Assembly (NCBI RefSeq): GCF_034927245.1
Contig: NZ_JAYFQK010000031.1
Span: forward strand, 1-47,103
Length of the DNA stretch: 47,103 nucleotides
Direction of reading: 5' to 3'
Origin: Desulfitobacterium_A sp034927245
Lineage (GTDB): Bacteria > Bacillota > Desulfitobacteriia > Desulfitobacteriales > Desulfitobacteriaceae
The position numbers and the translations under genes were made by a program. Below the pieces are notes generated by a model that saw only the letters and a program-made list of their open reading frames with translations, did not search any database and was not told the origin of the DNA. Shown piece by piece: positions 1 through 9,637 of this stretch. Position 1 is the first letter of the stretch, and each line of letters begins with the position of its first letter.

Positions 1-147
1 GCAGCCCACTCACCTCCTCGTGATTTGTAGTTAACTGTTATCCCTATGGCTGTAGAATAGTAAGAAATTAGCTCGAAGGCAACATATTTCATGCTGTTTT
101 GTGCCTTGAGCGAAGCGAAAGGAATGGCTATATAAATGACACATCAA
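1..147. other. Flank at the leader-distal end of the CRISPR array
   Basis: I see no gene, no degenerate repeat and no cas fragment in this stretch. Because the array is read on the minus strand, this is its trailing (oldest-spacer) end. Any cas genes further left lie outside the window. Confidence 0.5.
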
Positions 148-1507
148 ATTTCAATCCACGCTCTCTCGCAGAGAGCGACAAGAAGTGGTTACTATAACAG
201 AGAAGCTAAATGGGATTTCAATCCACGCTCTCTCGCAGAGAGCGACGGCTGAGACAGTTGATGTAGTTAGAATAGTAAGAGATATTTCAATCCACGCTCT
301 CTCGCAGAGAGCGACAAATTTCATATCTTCACGAGTTATACAGTACATTTATTTCAATCCACGCTCTCTCGCAGAGAGCGACGGCAATACTTCGAGAATT
401 TTATTGATGGAGCAGGATTTCAATCCACGCTCTCTCGCAGAGAGCGACTGGTTATGGTCGAGTAAACATTTTTGATATTCATATTTCAATCCACGCTCTC
501 TCGCAGAGAGCGACTAACGTATCTCTTAATCATGCTTTGCTTAAGTACATTTCAATCCACGCTCTCTCGCAGAGAGCGACGTAAGGATAAGGCTGATCAG
601 TATGCTGAGTGGGAATTTCAATCCACGCTCTCTCGCAGAGAGCGACTCAAAACGGATAAGGCTCCTTACGATATATGGCTATTTCAATCCACGCTCTCTC
701 GCAGAGAGCGACTTAAAAAAAGCACAAGCAAGTGCAACGCGGGCAAAATTTCAATCCACGCTCTCTCGCAGAGAGCGACGTTAGGTTTTTAGTGCATTGA
801 CTAGCTAGTTAGTTATTTCAATCCACGCTCTCTCGCAGAGAGCGACACGCTTTTAATATTCAAATGACTACAGGTAAAATATTTCAATCCACGCTCTCTC
901 GCAGAGAGCGACTCATGGTGGATACTGGATGGTAATTGAAGTATGATTTCAATCCACGCTCTCTCGCAGAGAGCGACTTTTGTATTATGAAACAAATGTA
1001 TATTTAGTTAATTTCAATCCACGCTCTCTCGCAGAGAGCGACGACATAGGGGTCTTTTTAACTTCGGAGTATTGCCTATTTCAATCCACGCTCTCTCGCA
1101 GAGAGCGACTTGGCATACGCTCGCGGAACGCTCTATCCGAATTCGATTTCAATCCACGCTCTCTCGCAGAGAGCGACCAAGTGAGTTCAACAAAAGACAT
1201 TGAAAATCTAATATTTCAATCCACGCTCTCTCGCAGAGAGCGACTGGCCGTTTGGGGTGCGCTTAATACCACAATTACAATTTCAATCCACGCTCTCTCG
1301 CAGAGAGCGACTAGGAGTATCAAGATTTTCATCAAATGGAGCAAATTTCAATCCACGCTCTCTCGCAGAGAGCGACTCACTTTCTTTGAGTCGGCTTGCA
1401 AAGATAGTGAATTTCAATCCACGCTCTCTCGCAGAGAGCGACAGGCAGTAGATGATTTAGATTCGCTATACAATAATTTCAATCCACGCTCTCTCGCAGA
1501 GAGCGAA
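148..1507 (-). CRISPR. Type I-C-like CRISPR array, 21 repeats and 20 spacers
   Basis: Twenty-one copies of a 32-bp repeat start at 148, 215, 284, 351, 417, 483, 549, 615, 681, 748, 815, 881, 946, 1011, 1078, 1146, 1213, 1280, 1345, 1411 and 1476. On the plus strand each reads ATTTCAATCCACGCTCTCTC followed by GCAGAGAGCGAC. On the minus strand this is GTCGCTCTCTGCGAGAGAGC then GTGGATTGAAAT, with an internal hairpin and the ATTGAAAT 3' end typical of type I-C repeats, so transcription is leftward. Spacers are 33-37 bp and all different by eye. Only the repeat at 1476-1507 deviates, in its last plus-strand base (C to A), the first base of the leader-proximal repeat. No cas gene is present in the window. 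Confidence 0.98.
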
Positions 1508-1717
1508 GCAAAAAACAATGATTTTATCCACTATTAAAAAGTTCTTATCACAATAATTAGGGTTTTCCACTAAAACTGCATCAAAAACCTACGACTATCC
1601 ACATATTTCAACACAATTCTTATTATTTCGCGGTGCGAGAGCCCCTGGAATTCTATGCTCGCTATACATTCGCACTAAATAACGCTACTTAATAGCTTAT
1701 ATAACGCATAAACGCGC
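1508..1717 (-). promoter_or_regulatory. Probable CRISPR leader
   Basis: This AT-rich stretch lies between jetC and the leader-proximal repeat. Read on the minus strand it holds paired elements (TGCGAATG, and further on AGGGGCTCTCGCACC) that resemble the GTGCGAA...TTCGCAC blocks I remember from type I-C leaders. cas2 would normally sit directly upstream of such a leader, but here jetC ends at 1718. The orientation call rests on the repeat sequence; the leader call is weaker. Confidence 0.6.
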
Positions 1718-4700
1718 TTAATCCCCAAACAGACTCATTTGCTCTGGCGGCGTGCGCAGCACCATGTGCTCGAGCCGCTCGTTCTGCCGGATGTCTCCGT
1801 TGCGCCTGACCTCGTCGGTGCGAAGATAGGAATTTCGGCTATAAAGGGCCTGCCGGACGGAAAGCTGGTAAATCAGGGCAAAGCGGTTGGTAATCGAGCT
1901 TTGACTCAGATCGGAAAGGCAGATCATCTGCGTTTTGAACTTTTTGGCCACGCGCAGCATGGCTTCCAGCAGATGCTTGGACGAGGTTTTCCCGAACGGG
2001 TTGTCGATGAGAAAAACACGGGTGGTATCGGTCACACCGCTTTTGCCCATGATGCTGTTCCGCCGGTAACTCATCAAAGCGGAGACCAGTACGAAACAGG
2101 AAACGAAAAGTTCGCCGCCCGAGTTTTCAACCAACACGTCTTCCCAACTCCTCAGTCCACTGTTTTCCTTGATCTGATCAACCTTATAAAGCGAAACGGG
2201 GATGTTCGCTGTATTCAACACCTGGCAAAGCAGTTCCCGGTCCGAAAACAGAGCGCCTACCCGTTTGCGCAGTGTTTCCTCCGGAAGCGTACCTGCCGCC
2301 TTTTCCGCGCGCAGGATGGCGATACAGTGTTCCACATATGCTGCCATCCGCTTATCTTCTTCACCGTCGAGCACTTCCGGCACCCCGATTTTGAGCGTCT
2401 GACGCGGCGGGGAGCCCGGCCAGAGATTGACCAGCGAACTTTTGGAAAGTTGGCGGAGGCCGTCGTACAGGCTGTGCCCCTGAATCAGAGCGTGGCGGAC
2501 GATATTCTGCTTATCGGTTTCCAGATGGGCCAGGTCGGCCGCCAGCACGGCGAGGGTATCCCGCAGGCGGGCGGACTGATCCGTCATCCGCTCATACACA
2601 AAATAATAGGCGCTGTAGGTCGATGCCGTTTCCTCGAGGGGAATATTCCGGAGATACCGGGTAAGGATCGGGTGCTTGTCCCCATAGTTCCGGCGCAAAT
2701 CCCGCAGCCGTTCCTGCAGATAACTGCGTTGCTCTTTATTCCTTTCTTCCGTTTCCTTATAATTTTTCCCGGCTTTGACGATGTCGAATTCTTCCCAACC
2801 ACCTTCCCTTGGAGCGGCGAGGGGCAGCACCTCCTCGGGGGCGATATAGTTCAAAATACGGTTTGAGCGCTTCGTCAGTTCTTCCATCACTTGCTCACAA
2901 TGCGCCCGTTCGGTGGAAAGGCGGCCCAGCAGCTCTTTAATGTCCTGCCGACGCTGCCCATAGTTTCCGTAGATCTGCTCCGGGGGCAGCGGTTCGGAAA
3001 GTCCCGCGCCGGATAAGGATCTTCGGGCGTCCGCCATGCGCTCTTGAGCGGCGGTATATTTACCCTGCTCCACAGCCTGGGCGTCCTGTGCCGCGGCGGC
3101 CGCTTTTTCCGCCTGACGTTCCTTTTCATCCGCGTCGGAGAGCGCTTCGTCCGTAAAGCGCATGTTCTCGTATAGGGCCGGAGAAAGGTGCCCATAGCGG
3201 CGCAGAGCCTTTTCCGCGTTGTTTTCCGCGCTTACCGCGTCTTTAATCTTCCCGTGCAAAGAATTCTCGTCCTGATTGCGCTGATTAAGAATATCGCGGT
3301 AGCGCTCTTCCAGCACCGGCAGACTCCCCTCAAGCAGTTCGGCAGTTGAGGGACTGCCGAGTTCAGCCCGACGCTTATGGCAATCATCCAATTCCTGTTG
3401 CAATCGCGTGTTTTCCCTTTTCTTTTCTGCAAGGCTTTCCGTAAGCTCCCGCTCGAGCGTGCGATTTTGGGTCAGCCGATGATTGGCGTCAGAGATTTCA
3501 GCAGCCAGCTCATTTTGCCGCCGCATACTGACCCTATATTGGTCGTCCCTCTCCAGGAAATCGGCAAACAACCGACGGTGGCGCTCCGCAGTCTCAGCCT
3601 TCTCCTTGTTTTCCTGAAGTGCGGTGACAAGGGCGGATGCTTCCTTTGCGGTCTGCTCCGTCTCTATCTCCAGTTCCGCCACCCTGCTTTTCACCCTTTG
3701 GTATTCCCGCTTCGCGTCCTCCAGCGCTTGCGCCAGCTGCTCCGAGCTTTCCGCCGTATAGGGGAAAGCTTCCTTTAGTTCATGCAGATCGGCTTCCAGC
3801 TGTGCTCGCTGTTCCTGCAGATGCCTTTTGGCCGCAGCCTGCCGCTCAATTTCCTGCCGCAGCAAATCAGCATAAGCTTCTTTTGTTTCCGCGCGCAAAC
3901 TTTGCCCGTTATAAAAGCAGGCCAACCGCAAGCCGGATGGCAGTTCCACCATCCGCCCATCCGGTTTCCCCGGCGTGGCGACATCTTCGAAAGCGATCAC
4001 CGGGCAGACCCGGTTGATCGCTTCGTCCGAAACCGGCAAACGCGCGAGATCGCCTTTCGCCACTAAAAAGCAATAGGGCAGCATGGGATTAGCCCGGAGA
4101 AAAGCGTCTTGCTCTTCCTGGGAAAGCCTGCTGAGATAAGTCTCCCCCGTATCGTAAACAATACCGGACGCTGCGAGCAATTCACCATACCGGTGAGCGG
4201 TATGCAGATTGCCGGTCTCACAGTCATGCAATGTTTCCATAGCCGACAGATACCGCCGCTGCACGCTGTCTAGTTCCTTCTGTCTTTCCTCACCCAGCCG
4301 GACCAGTTCGTTTTGACAATAATCACCATCATAAAGCCGCTCAGTGGGAATACCGTGCCGCGCCAGAATCCCTTGGCGCCGGGCCCGCGCTTCGGTAAAG
4401 GCGGCGAGCGCTTGCTTCCCTTGCTCAATGGCAAGGCCGGCTGATTCACGGTGCTGACCCAGTGTCTCCCGTTCAACCTTCTGGGCGGCCGCCTGTGCCT
4501 TATTTTCTGCCGTAGCCTGGGTAAGGTTCTCTTTTTTCGCCTGCAGCGCGGCCTCCCGCTTTTGCAGCTCCTTCTGGGCAAACTCAATCTCAGACGGCGG
4601 CAGTTCACCGAGTAGATTGCGGGCAAGCACGAGGCTGAGTTCCCGCAGCGTTTTCTCCTCATAGGAGCGGAAATTTCGAACGCGCTCCTCCAAAACTCCG

Positions 4701-6088
4701 TCCTCCCGCCGGGCCTTCACTAACAGCTCCTCCAGTTCCTTGCCCCGCTGTTCCGTCTTGCGCAAATTTCCGGCATCCTCTTCCGCGCCGCAGCGCAGCC
4801 GAGCGATTTCTCCTTCATGGTCTTGGATGGCCTGACTGTAGCGAACAAAAAGCGTATAGACGACGCGCTGAAAATCCTCATCCGCCCGACCACTCCGCAG
4901 CAACTTAAGCTGTTCGTTCAGTGACCGGCGCATTTCCCGTGCCCTCTGCCGCTCCTCGGCATAGCGGGCGGCTTCCAGACATTCCCGTGCCTGTTTGGCC
5001 TCCGTGTGCTGCCGCTTGGCGTCTTCCCATAGCGTCTTAGCCTTCTGCCAAAGTTGCTCCCGCGTATGATATTCCTCGGCGCGGTGCAGGCAGTTCTCCG
5101 ATACTTCCTCTTGGTGGATCGTTTCCAGTTTTCCGTTCTGCTCCCATTCCTGAGCGGAAAGCTCCGCCTTTTTCTGCTCCGTTGCCTGCTTCCGTCGATT
5201 AAGATGAACATACAAACCGGACAGCTCACCCGCCGTCTTTTCGGCGGCGTCCAGCCCCGTACAGAGAGCAGACAGTTCAGCGACAAAATCATCCGCTTTC
5301 TGAGAAAAATCCTCCAGCAGTTCCTTTTCCTTGAGTGTTTCCTCTTTTTCCAGAATCGAGGACATCAGTGTCCGGAAGAGTTCCGCCAACTCCTTACTCC
5401 CGCCGCTGAGCTCCTCGGATACGGTTTTCAAAATCCACCGGTCCATCAGGCTGTCGGAGGTCTTGCAGGCGGCAAACAGCTCGTCCACGCCGCCCTCCTT
5501 GTCATTGATGTCGGCGATGAATTCCCATTCCTCCGGCAGGATGCCGTACTCGCGCAAAGCGGCCTTATAGGCTTCGCTTTCATCGCGGATAAAGCAGCGA
5601 AGCTGAAACGATTCACCATTCGCCTGCCGCAACAACTCACGCGCCTTATCGTAAGGGGTATAGATCACACCGCCCTCCTCGTGCGCGATCAGCGGGATGC
5701 GGCGGATATCGTAATCATTGGCCTCATCATAATAATTGAGAAAGGTGAAATATTTCGTCCGGGACGATTGCTCGTCTGATTGGCCAATCGAACACATGGC
5801 AACACCGGTCAGCAGATAAAAAGAATGCTCGCTATTGTCGAGCTTCCACTCGATCATGATATAGCTCGGTGCGCTGGTCTTGGAAAGATAGTCGTCGATT
5901 TTGCGTTTATGAATGCGGCGCGTGGGCAGAATCGGCTGCAGCATCATCTGCACGAGGACGCTTTTGCCGCCGCCGTTTGCCAGGTTGAGCAGCATATCCT
6001 CGCCGTCGTAGCTGTCATACAGCTCATCGAGAATGATCCGCTTTTCCCAGGAAACGTTAGCGATGCGAATGCGGTTGATTTTAGGCAT
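1718..6088 (-). CDS. jetC: Wadjet JetC, MukB-like SMC ATPase
   Basis: JetC is the SMC motor of Wadjet, a complex that extrudes plasmid DNA loops so that JetD can cut small circular DNA. The 1456-residue protein has an N-terminal Walker A (NANGGGKS-type, residues about 37-43), long charged coiled-coil arms, a C-terminal signature (NSGGE) and a Walker B (VFLIDNPFGK). The residue after the Walker B Asp is Asn, where classical SMC proteins have the catalytic Glu. I chose the ATG at 6088, which overlaps the jetB stop (ATGCCTAA), over an upstream in-frame start at 6133. It is the last gene of the jetD-jetA-jetB-jetC operon and reads toward the CRISPR array. GC content is clearly higher than in the uma2 or CRISPR sequence. 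Confidence 0.9.
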   Translation of the reverse strand: MPKINRIRIANVSWEKRIILDELYDSYDGEDMLLNLANGGGKSVLVQMMLQPILPTRRIHKRKIDDYLSKTSAPSYIMIEWKLDNSEHSFYLLTGVAMCSIGQSDEQSSRTKYFTFLNYYDEANDYDIRRIPLIAHEEGGVIYTPYDKARELLRQANGESFQLRCFIRDESEAYKAALREYGILPEEWEFIADINDKEGGVDELFAACKTSDSLMDRWILKTVSEELSGGSKELAELFRTLMSSILEKEETLKEKELLEDFSQKADDFVAELSALCTGLDAAEKTAGELSGLYVHLNRRKQATEQKKAELSAQEWEQNGKLETIHQEEVSENCLHRAEEYHTREQLWQKAKTLWEDAKRQHTEAKQARECLEAARYAEERQRAREMRRSLNEQLKLLRSGRADEDFQRVVYTLFVRYSQAIQDHEGEIARLRCGAEEDAGNLRKTEQRGKELEELLVKARREDGVLEERVRNFRSYEEKTLRELSLVLARNLLGELPPSEIEFAQKELQKREAALQAKKENLTQATAENKAQAAAQKVERETLGQHRESAGLAIEQGKQALAAFTEARARRQGILARHGIPTERLYDGDYCQNELVRLGEERQKELDSVQRRYLSAMETLHDCETGNLHTAHRYGELLAASGIVYDTGETYLSRLSQEEQDAFLRANPMLPYCFLVAKGDLARLPVSDEAINRVCPVIAFEDVATPGKPDGRMVELPSGLRLACFYNGQSLRAETKEAYADLLRQEIERQAAAKRHLQEQRAQLEADLHELKEAFPYTAESSEQLAQALEDAKREYQRVKSRVAELEIETEQTAKEASALVTALQENKEKAETAERHRRLFADFLERDDQYRVSMRRQNELAAEISDANHRLTQNRTLERELTESLAEKKRENTRLQQELDDCHKRRAELGSPSTAELLEGSLPVLEERYRDILNQRNQDENSLHGKIKDAVSAENNAEKALRRYGHLSPALYENMRFTDEALSDADEKERQAEKAAAAAQDAQAVEQGKYTAAQERMADARRSLSGAGLSEPLPPEQIYGNYGQRRQDIKELLGRLSTERAHCEQVMEELTKRSNRILNYIAPEEVLPLAAPREGGWEEFDIVKAGKNYKETEERNKEQRSYLQERLRDLRRNYGDKHPILTRYLRNIPLEETASTYSAYYFVYERMTDQSARLRDTLAVLAADLAHLETDKQNIVRHALIQGHSLYDGLRQLSKSSLVNLWPGSPPRQTLKIGVPEVLDGEEDKRMAAYVEHCIAILRAEKAAGTLPEETLRKRVGALFSDRELLCQVLNTANIPVSLYKVDQIKENSGLRSWEDVLVENSGGELFVSCFVLVSALMSYRRNSIMGKSGVTDTTRVFLIDNPFGKTSSKHLLEAMLRVAKKFKTQMICLSDLSQSSITNRFALIYQLSVRQALYSRNSYLRTDEVRRNGDIRQNERLEHMVLRTPPEQMSLFGD

Positions 6089-6770
6089 GGCTGTTCTCCT
6101 CCCGCGCAAACAAACTCTGGATGGCGGCCACACGCTCGTCGCTGAGGTAATAGTTCGTCATCAGATCCTTGAGCCGGGTCGTGGGGCGGATTTCCGTCCC
6201 TTCCTCATAAAAACCGATCAACTTTTGCTTTTCCAGCGCACGGCAGGCCTTGAGCACCGTCTCTTCCCGGGAGGCGCGCCGGCTGTCTTCCCGAATGGAG
6301 AGGTTATTCCAAGTCTGGGCCACCTGCGTAAAGTTAATTTCCATTTCTTCCTGCCAAACCGCTGCGGCCTGCTCTTCTGGTATGGCCAAGCGCCGGTCGA
6401 GTTCCGCCACGATATCCTTGATCTGCAAAAACGGCGTGCGCAATGGGTCGGTGTTTTTGCCGCCGAAAAACAGATAAAGGATCACCATCATGATGGTGCA
6501 TTGCAGAAACGCGTCCACCGTGCGCGCGGCGCTGCCGATCCCTTTGCGCAAATCGCCCAGCGTCAGGCTCAGGAAAGGGTTGTCCATTTCCGGAACTAGG
6601 TAGACCGCATGGGGCACTTCCACCAAAGTAAACATCAGCTCTTCGGCGAACTCCTCCAATTCGGCGCGCACTTTTGGATCCTTGAAATCAGCAAAACGCG
6701 CCGGGTTAGAGGTATCGTTCAGTTCACCGTCCGTCAACAGGATTTTCAAAATCTGCAGTGTTTCCTTCAT
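6081..6770 (-). CDS. jetB: Wadjet JetB, MukE-like subunit
   Basis: A protein of about 229 residues takes the MukE-like position between the kleisin and SMC genes. MukE-type subunits bind the kleisin and help load DNA into the SMC ring. The sequence is a mostly helical, winged-helix-like protein without catalytic motifs. I chose the ATG at 6770 because GAGGTGG lies about 7 nt upstream; the longer reading from 6785 begins with TTG and has no better site. The start lies inside the 3' end of jetA and the stop overlaps the jetC start by 8 nt, indicating tight translational coupling. Assignment rests mainly on operon position and size. Confidence 0.82.
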   Translation of the reverse strand: MKETLQILKILLTDGELNDTSNPARFADFKDPKVRAELEEFAEELMFTLVEVPHAVYLVPEMDNPFLSLTLGDLRKGIGSAARTVDAFLQCTIMMVILYLFFGGKNTDPLRTPFLQIKDIVAELDRRLAIPEEQAAAVWQEEMEINFTQVAQTWNNLSIREDSRRASREETVLKACRALEKQKLIGFYEEGTEIRPTTRLKDLMTNYYLSDERVAAIQSLFAREENSHA

Positions 6771-8370
6771 CAATTTCCACCTCAAATAAAAGATCGTCCA
6801 TGGTCAGACGCGGCGTTTCGGTAAGCCCGTCCGCCACAGAATAAGGGGGCAGGGTACACTCCATATACCGACCGGCTTTTTTAATCCGGATACATCTCAA
6901 CCCGTAAAAATCCGGATGAAGCCGTCCAATCCGGCCGAGACAGTACGACAGGTCAAACTCCCCGGCACAGTCCTCGCTCCATTCGTCATGCTGTTCCTTC
7001 CAGAGCGCCAGATCAATGCTTCCGGCCTCAAAAAGGCGCAGCATGGCCAGAAATAATAGCCGTTCCCGGCACAGTTCGGCAAACCCCTCTTCCTGCCGGA
7101 GCGCATTATAAAACATTTCTAAGGAAAAGCCTGCGGGGTGGGTCGCCGCGAAAGCGAGCAAACGGTTGACAACCCGGACATGCGCGCGGTTGCGCCATGC
7201 TAAACGCTCCTGCGCCGCCTGTTCGGACTCCACGGCCTCTTCTTCCACCGTTTGCTCCCGTTCAACTTCCCGGATCTTGGCCTGGCGGTCATAAATCAGT
7301 TTCAAATTTAAGATGGGTGAAAGCTGTGGCAAAAACAATGGCGCGAGCAACCCCCGGCTTAAGCGATCCATCGCCTCCGGTGACCGGATGGTACAGGCGG
7401 CAAGCGGCGCGAGAATTTCATCTTCCATGTTATACCGCCGCGTAGCATGATAGGCAATCGCATCCTCCAGCACATGCAGATAGAGTTTCTTCATCTTTTC
7501 GCACTGAATCAGCATCTGCCTTTGCAAGGAAAGCGCACGGCGCACGTTGGCAAGGATACCCAGCACCTCGGTGCGGGCCACCTGCGCTTTCTCATCCAGC
7601 CGCCCGCGGCGTGATTCCTCCTCGTCCAGCTGTTCCTGGGCCCGGCGCACCTTCGCCTCTATTTTCTGCATGGTGCCATATTCTTCGGCCAGCATGGCAT
7701 CCACGCCGCGCATCAGAGCATCGTAATCCTGGCCGGAAATGGCGGAGAGGTCGCCGCGGATCTCCGCTTCAAACTGGGCCAGCTCTCGGCGTTTTTGAAT
7801 CAGCATCCGCACCAGCTCGCGGCTCTGGCCGATGGCTTCTTTGTAGTAATGTTTTTCGATCTGCATCTGCAGGCGCATTTCCTCGATCTGAAAGCCCAGC
7901 TCGTCGTCCACTTCTTTGGTCCGGAACAGGAAATCATAGCCCTGTCGGGTCAGTTCAAAAATGACCTGATTGTGCTCGTTCACCTGATCGGCAATCAGCC
8001 GGACGGTCTGTTCCCGAAAACCGGCGGCAGCATAATCCATCACCTTGTAAGTGCGCTTCACCCCTTTGTTCTGGAGAATATCCTTAACGAGATACCGCGC
8101 GAGCGCATCTGCTTGCGCCGCGGAAAAGTGTTTTCCATAGGCGGGAAGCACGGCGCTTAAGAATCCGGCGATACTCTCGAGGGTACAGTCATGGTCCTCC
8201 GCCAGGGTGCGCTCCATAATAAATACCAAGATGGAAAACAGCAGGTTGTCGATCTCCTGTGGCGCGAACTGCTGCTCGATCTCACTATTCTTATTGATGC
8301 GGTTGACGATGGAATCCACCACGGCGGCAAACTCCATCCGCTTCTCAAACCGTTCGAGAAAATCAAACAT
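6724..8370 (-). CDS. jetA: Wadjet JetA, MukF-like kleisin
   Basis: A protein of about 548 residues is rich in charged helices, with coiled-coil-like stretches near residues 170-280. This fits JetA, the kleisin that bridges the JetC heads and holds JetB. The N-terminus (MFDFLERFEKRMEF) and C-terminal winged-helix-like part are consistent with that family. I chose the ATG at 8370 because GGAGG precedes it by 7 nt; the ATG at 8376 is too close to that site. Start and jetD stop overlap (ATGTTTGA), and the 3' end overlaps jetB by 47 nt. Assignment rests on fold-like features, size and order. Confidence 0.85.
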   Translation of the reverse strand: MFDFLERFEKRMEFAAVVDSIVNRINKNSEIEQQFAPQEIDNLLFSILVFIMERTLAEDHDCTLESIAGFLSAVLPAYGKHFSAAQADALARYLVKDILQNKGVKRTYKVMDYAAAGFREQTVRLIADQVNEHNQVIFELTRQGYDFLFRTKEVDDELGFQIEEMRLQMQIEKHYYKEAIGQSRELVRMLIQKRRELAQFEAEIRGDLSAISGQDYDALMRGVDAMLAEEYGTMQKIEAKVRRAQEQLDEEESRRGRLDEKAQVARTEVLGILANVRRALSLQRQMLIQCEKMKKLYLHVLEDAIAYHATRRYNMEDEILAPLAACTIRSPEAMDRLSRGLLAPLFLPQLSPILNLKLIYDRQAKIREVEREQTVEEEAVESEQAAQERLAWRNRAHVRVVNRLLAFAATHPAGFSLEMFYNALRQEEGFAELCRERLLFLAMLRLFEAGSIDLALWKEQHDEWSEDCAGEFDLSYCLGRIGRLHPDFYGLRCIRIKKAGRYMECTLPPYSVADGLTETPRLTMDDLLFEVEIDEGNTADFENPVDGR

Positions 8371-9412
8371 CGCCATCCTCCACTTTTAAAAGCTGTTGTT
8401 CTAGGAAAGGGCAGGTTAGAATTTCCTGCGGCAGATAACGTCCCGCCGCAAGCAACCGGGCCATTTCCTCCGCCTCATCGGAGGTAAACAGGCTGAGAAA
8501 GTCCGCCATCCGCGCGGGTTTAGCCTGATCGGTATGTAAAAGTCCGTAGCCCGTCGTTCGCCCGCGCCGCAGCATGGCCCGATAGGCTGGCAGGAACAGC
8601 GAAATGTTCAACGCAGGGTTTTGTTCCGCCACAGACAGAAAAATGTCGATGCCGGCGTAATCCAAATCACCAAAATATAAAAACCGCGGCAGGGTGTCCG
8701 GCAGCAGCGCGGCATATTCTTCCAACGCATGCGGACGCGTTGCTTTCCGGCCTTCACCCAGCACCACACCGTCCAGATGGACACCGAACAGCCGGCGCTT
8801 TGCGGGATACTGCAAAAACAACCGGCGCAAAGTATACCAGGTATCTTTGTTTTCCAGAATGAGCAATGTTTGAATCGGTTCCCCAGCCAGATAATCAAAA
8901 AACGGCTCCGGCGTCGGATAAGTATGCAAACGGGTCTCCCAGTCGTTGAAGCGCAGCACGCCCCGGCAAAGGGCGCTGTCCAGTTGCTTTTCATTATGCC
9001 AGACGGCAAAGGCACGTTCGTTCCGTGACATGGGCCGGGCCAGCTCCCCCTGGCATTTTTTCATATAATCGTTCAGCGGAAGCAACAGTTCCCGGTGTTT
9101 CCGGTAAAGTTCCGGCTTTTGCAGATAGCCGGAGATATTGAGGGCAGGGGAAAGCTGCCGGATCGCGTCAAGGTCGGCGGAATCGTCTGCCTGCGGACGC
9201 AGGATCCGGTATTTGAGCCGCAGCGGCGGCACCATGCCGTTGTTGTTGCGGGCAGAACCGACAGGCTTGAGCAAACCGAGTTCCTCTAATCGCGTCACAG
9301 CATCATACAACCCGGAGTAGTCGGCGGACGAAAGGCATTCCTTTAGCTGGTCGAGGGTCACAAAGCTGCCTTTATATTGCTCAAGATTGTTTATGACTTT
9401 CGCGATATCCAT
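8363..9412 (-). CDS. jetD: Wadjet JetD, Toprim-type nuclease
   Basis: JetD is the DNA-cleaving subunit of Wadjet, related to the A subunit of topoisomerase VI and Spo11. The 349-residue protein has an N-terminal winged-helix-like region and a C-terminal Toprim-like part. A Glu lies in LLILENKDTW (about E187) and the acidic pair in YFGDLDYAGID (about D249 and D251), which are the expected metal-binding positions. The ATG at 9412 is preceded by AGGTGG. It is the first gene of the operon, so the order is jetD-A-B-C rather than the jetA-B-C-D order of the first described systems. Confidence 0.88.
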   Translation of the reverse strand: MDIAKVINNLEQYKGSFVTLDQLKECLSSADYSGLYDAVTRLEELGLLKPVGSARNNNGMVPPLRLKYRILRPQADDSADLDAIRQLSPALNISGYLQKPELYRKHRELLLPLNDYMKKCQGELARPMSRNERAFAVWHNEKQLDSALCRGVLRFNDWETRLHTYPTPEPFFDYLAGEPIQTLLILENKDTWYTLRRLFLQYPAKRRLFGVHLDGVVLGEGRKATRPHALEEYAALLPDTLPRFLYFGDLDYAGIDIFLSVAEQNPALNISLFLPAYRAMLRRGRTTGYGLLHTDQAKPARMADFLSLFTSDEAEEMARLLAAGRYLPQEILTCPFLEQQLLKVEDGDV

Positions 9413-9637
9413 GGACTTTTTCCACCTGCCCTGTAAAAGTAATTGATATCATTTGACTAATTGACTAATGCTAATATTGACATTCGTGAGAATTCGGCTC
9501 ATTTCCTCTTTAGCTGTATAATTTGACAGAAATATTTTGAAGGCTTCCATATGTCAGGGAATAGACCCCGTTGCGCCTATGAATTTAATGTTAATATATG
9601 GTATAATTATTCTAAATGAATAAATGGGAGTGATCTT
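9413..9637. promoter_or_regulatory. Divergent promoter region between jetD and uma2
   Basis: This 225-bp AT-rich region separates the leftward Wadjet operon from the rightward uma2 gene. It contains a perfect tandem 8-mer, TTGACTAA at 9453-9460 and 9461-9468, just upstream of jetD, and a small palindrome TGATATCA near 9445. A TATAAT box near 9602 could serve uma2. The tandem 8-mer is a candidate operator, but no regulator gene is adjacent. Confidence 0.4.

Noticed and set aside
151..1537. Open frames through the CRISPR array on both strands
   Set aside because: They encode repeated peptides (FQSTLSRRER, FNPRSLAESD, ALCERAWIEI) that are only translations of the 32-bp repeat.
1739..5779. Long plus-strand open frames (up to 375 codons) opposite jetC
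   Set aside because: GC-rich DNA leaves the opposite strand open. They have no family motifs or ribosome binding sites, whereas jetC has full SMC motifs.
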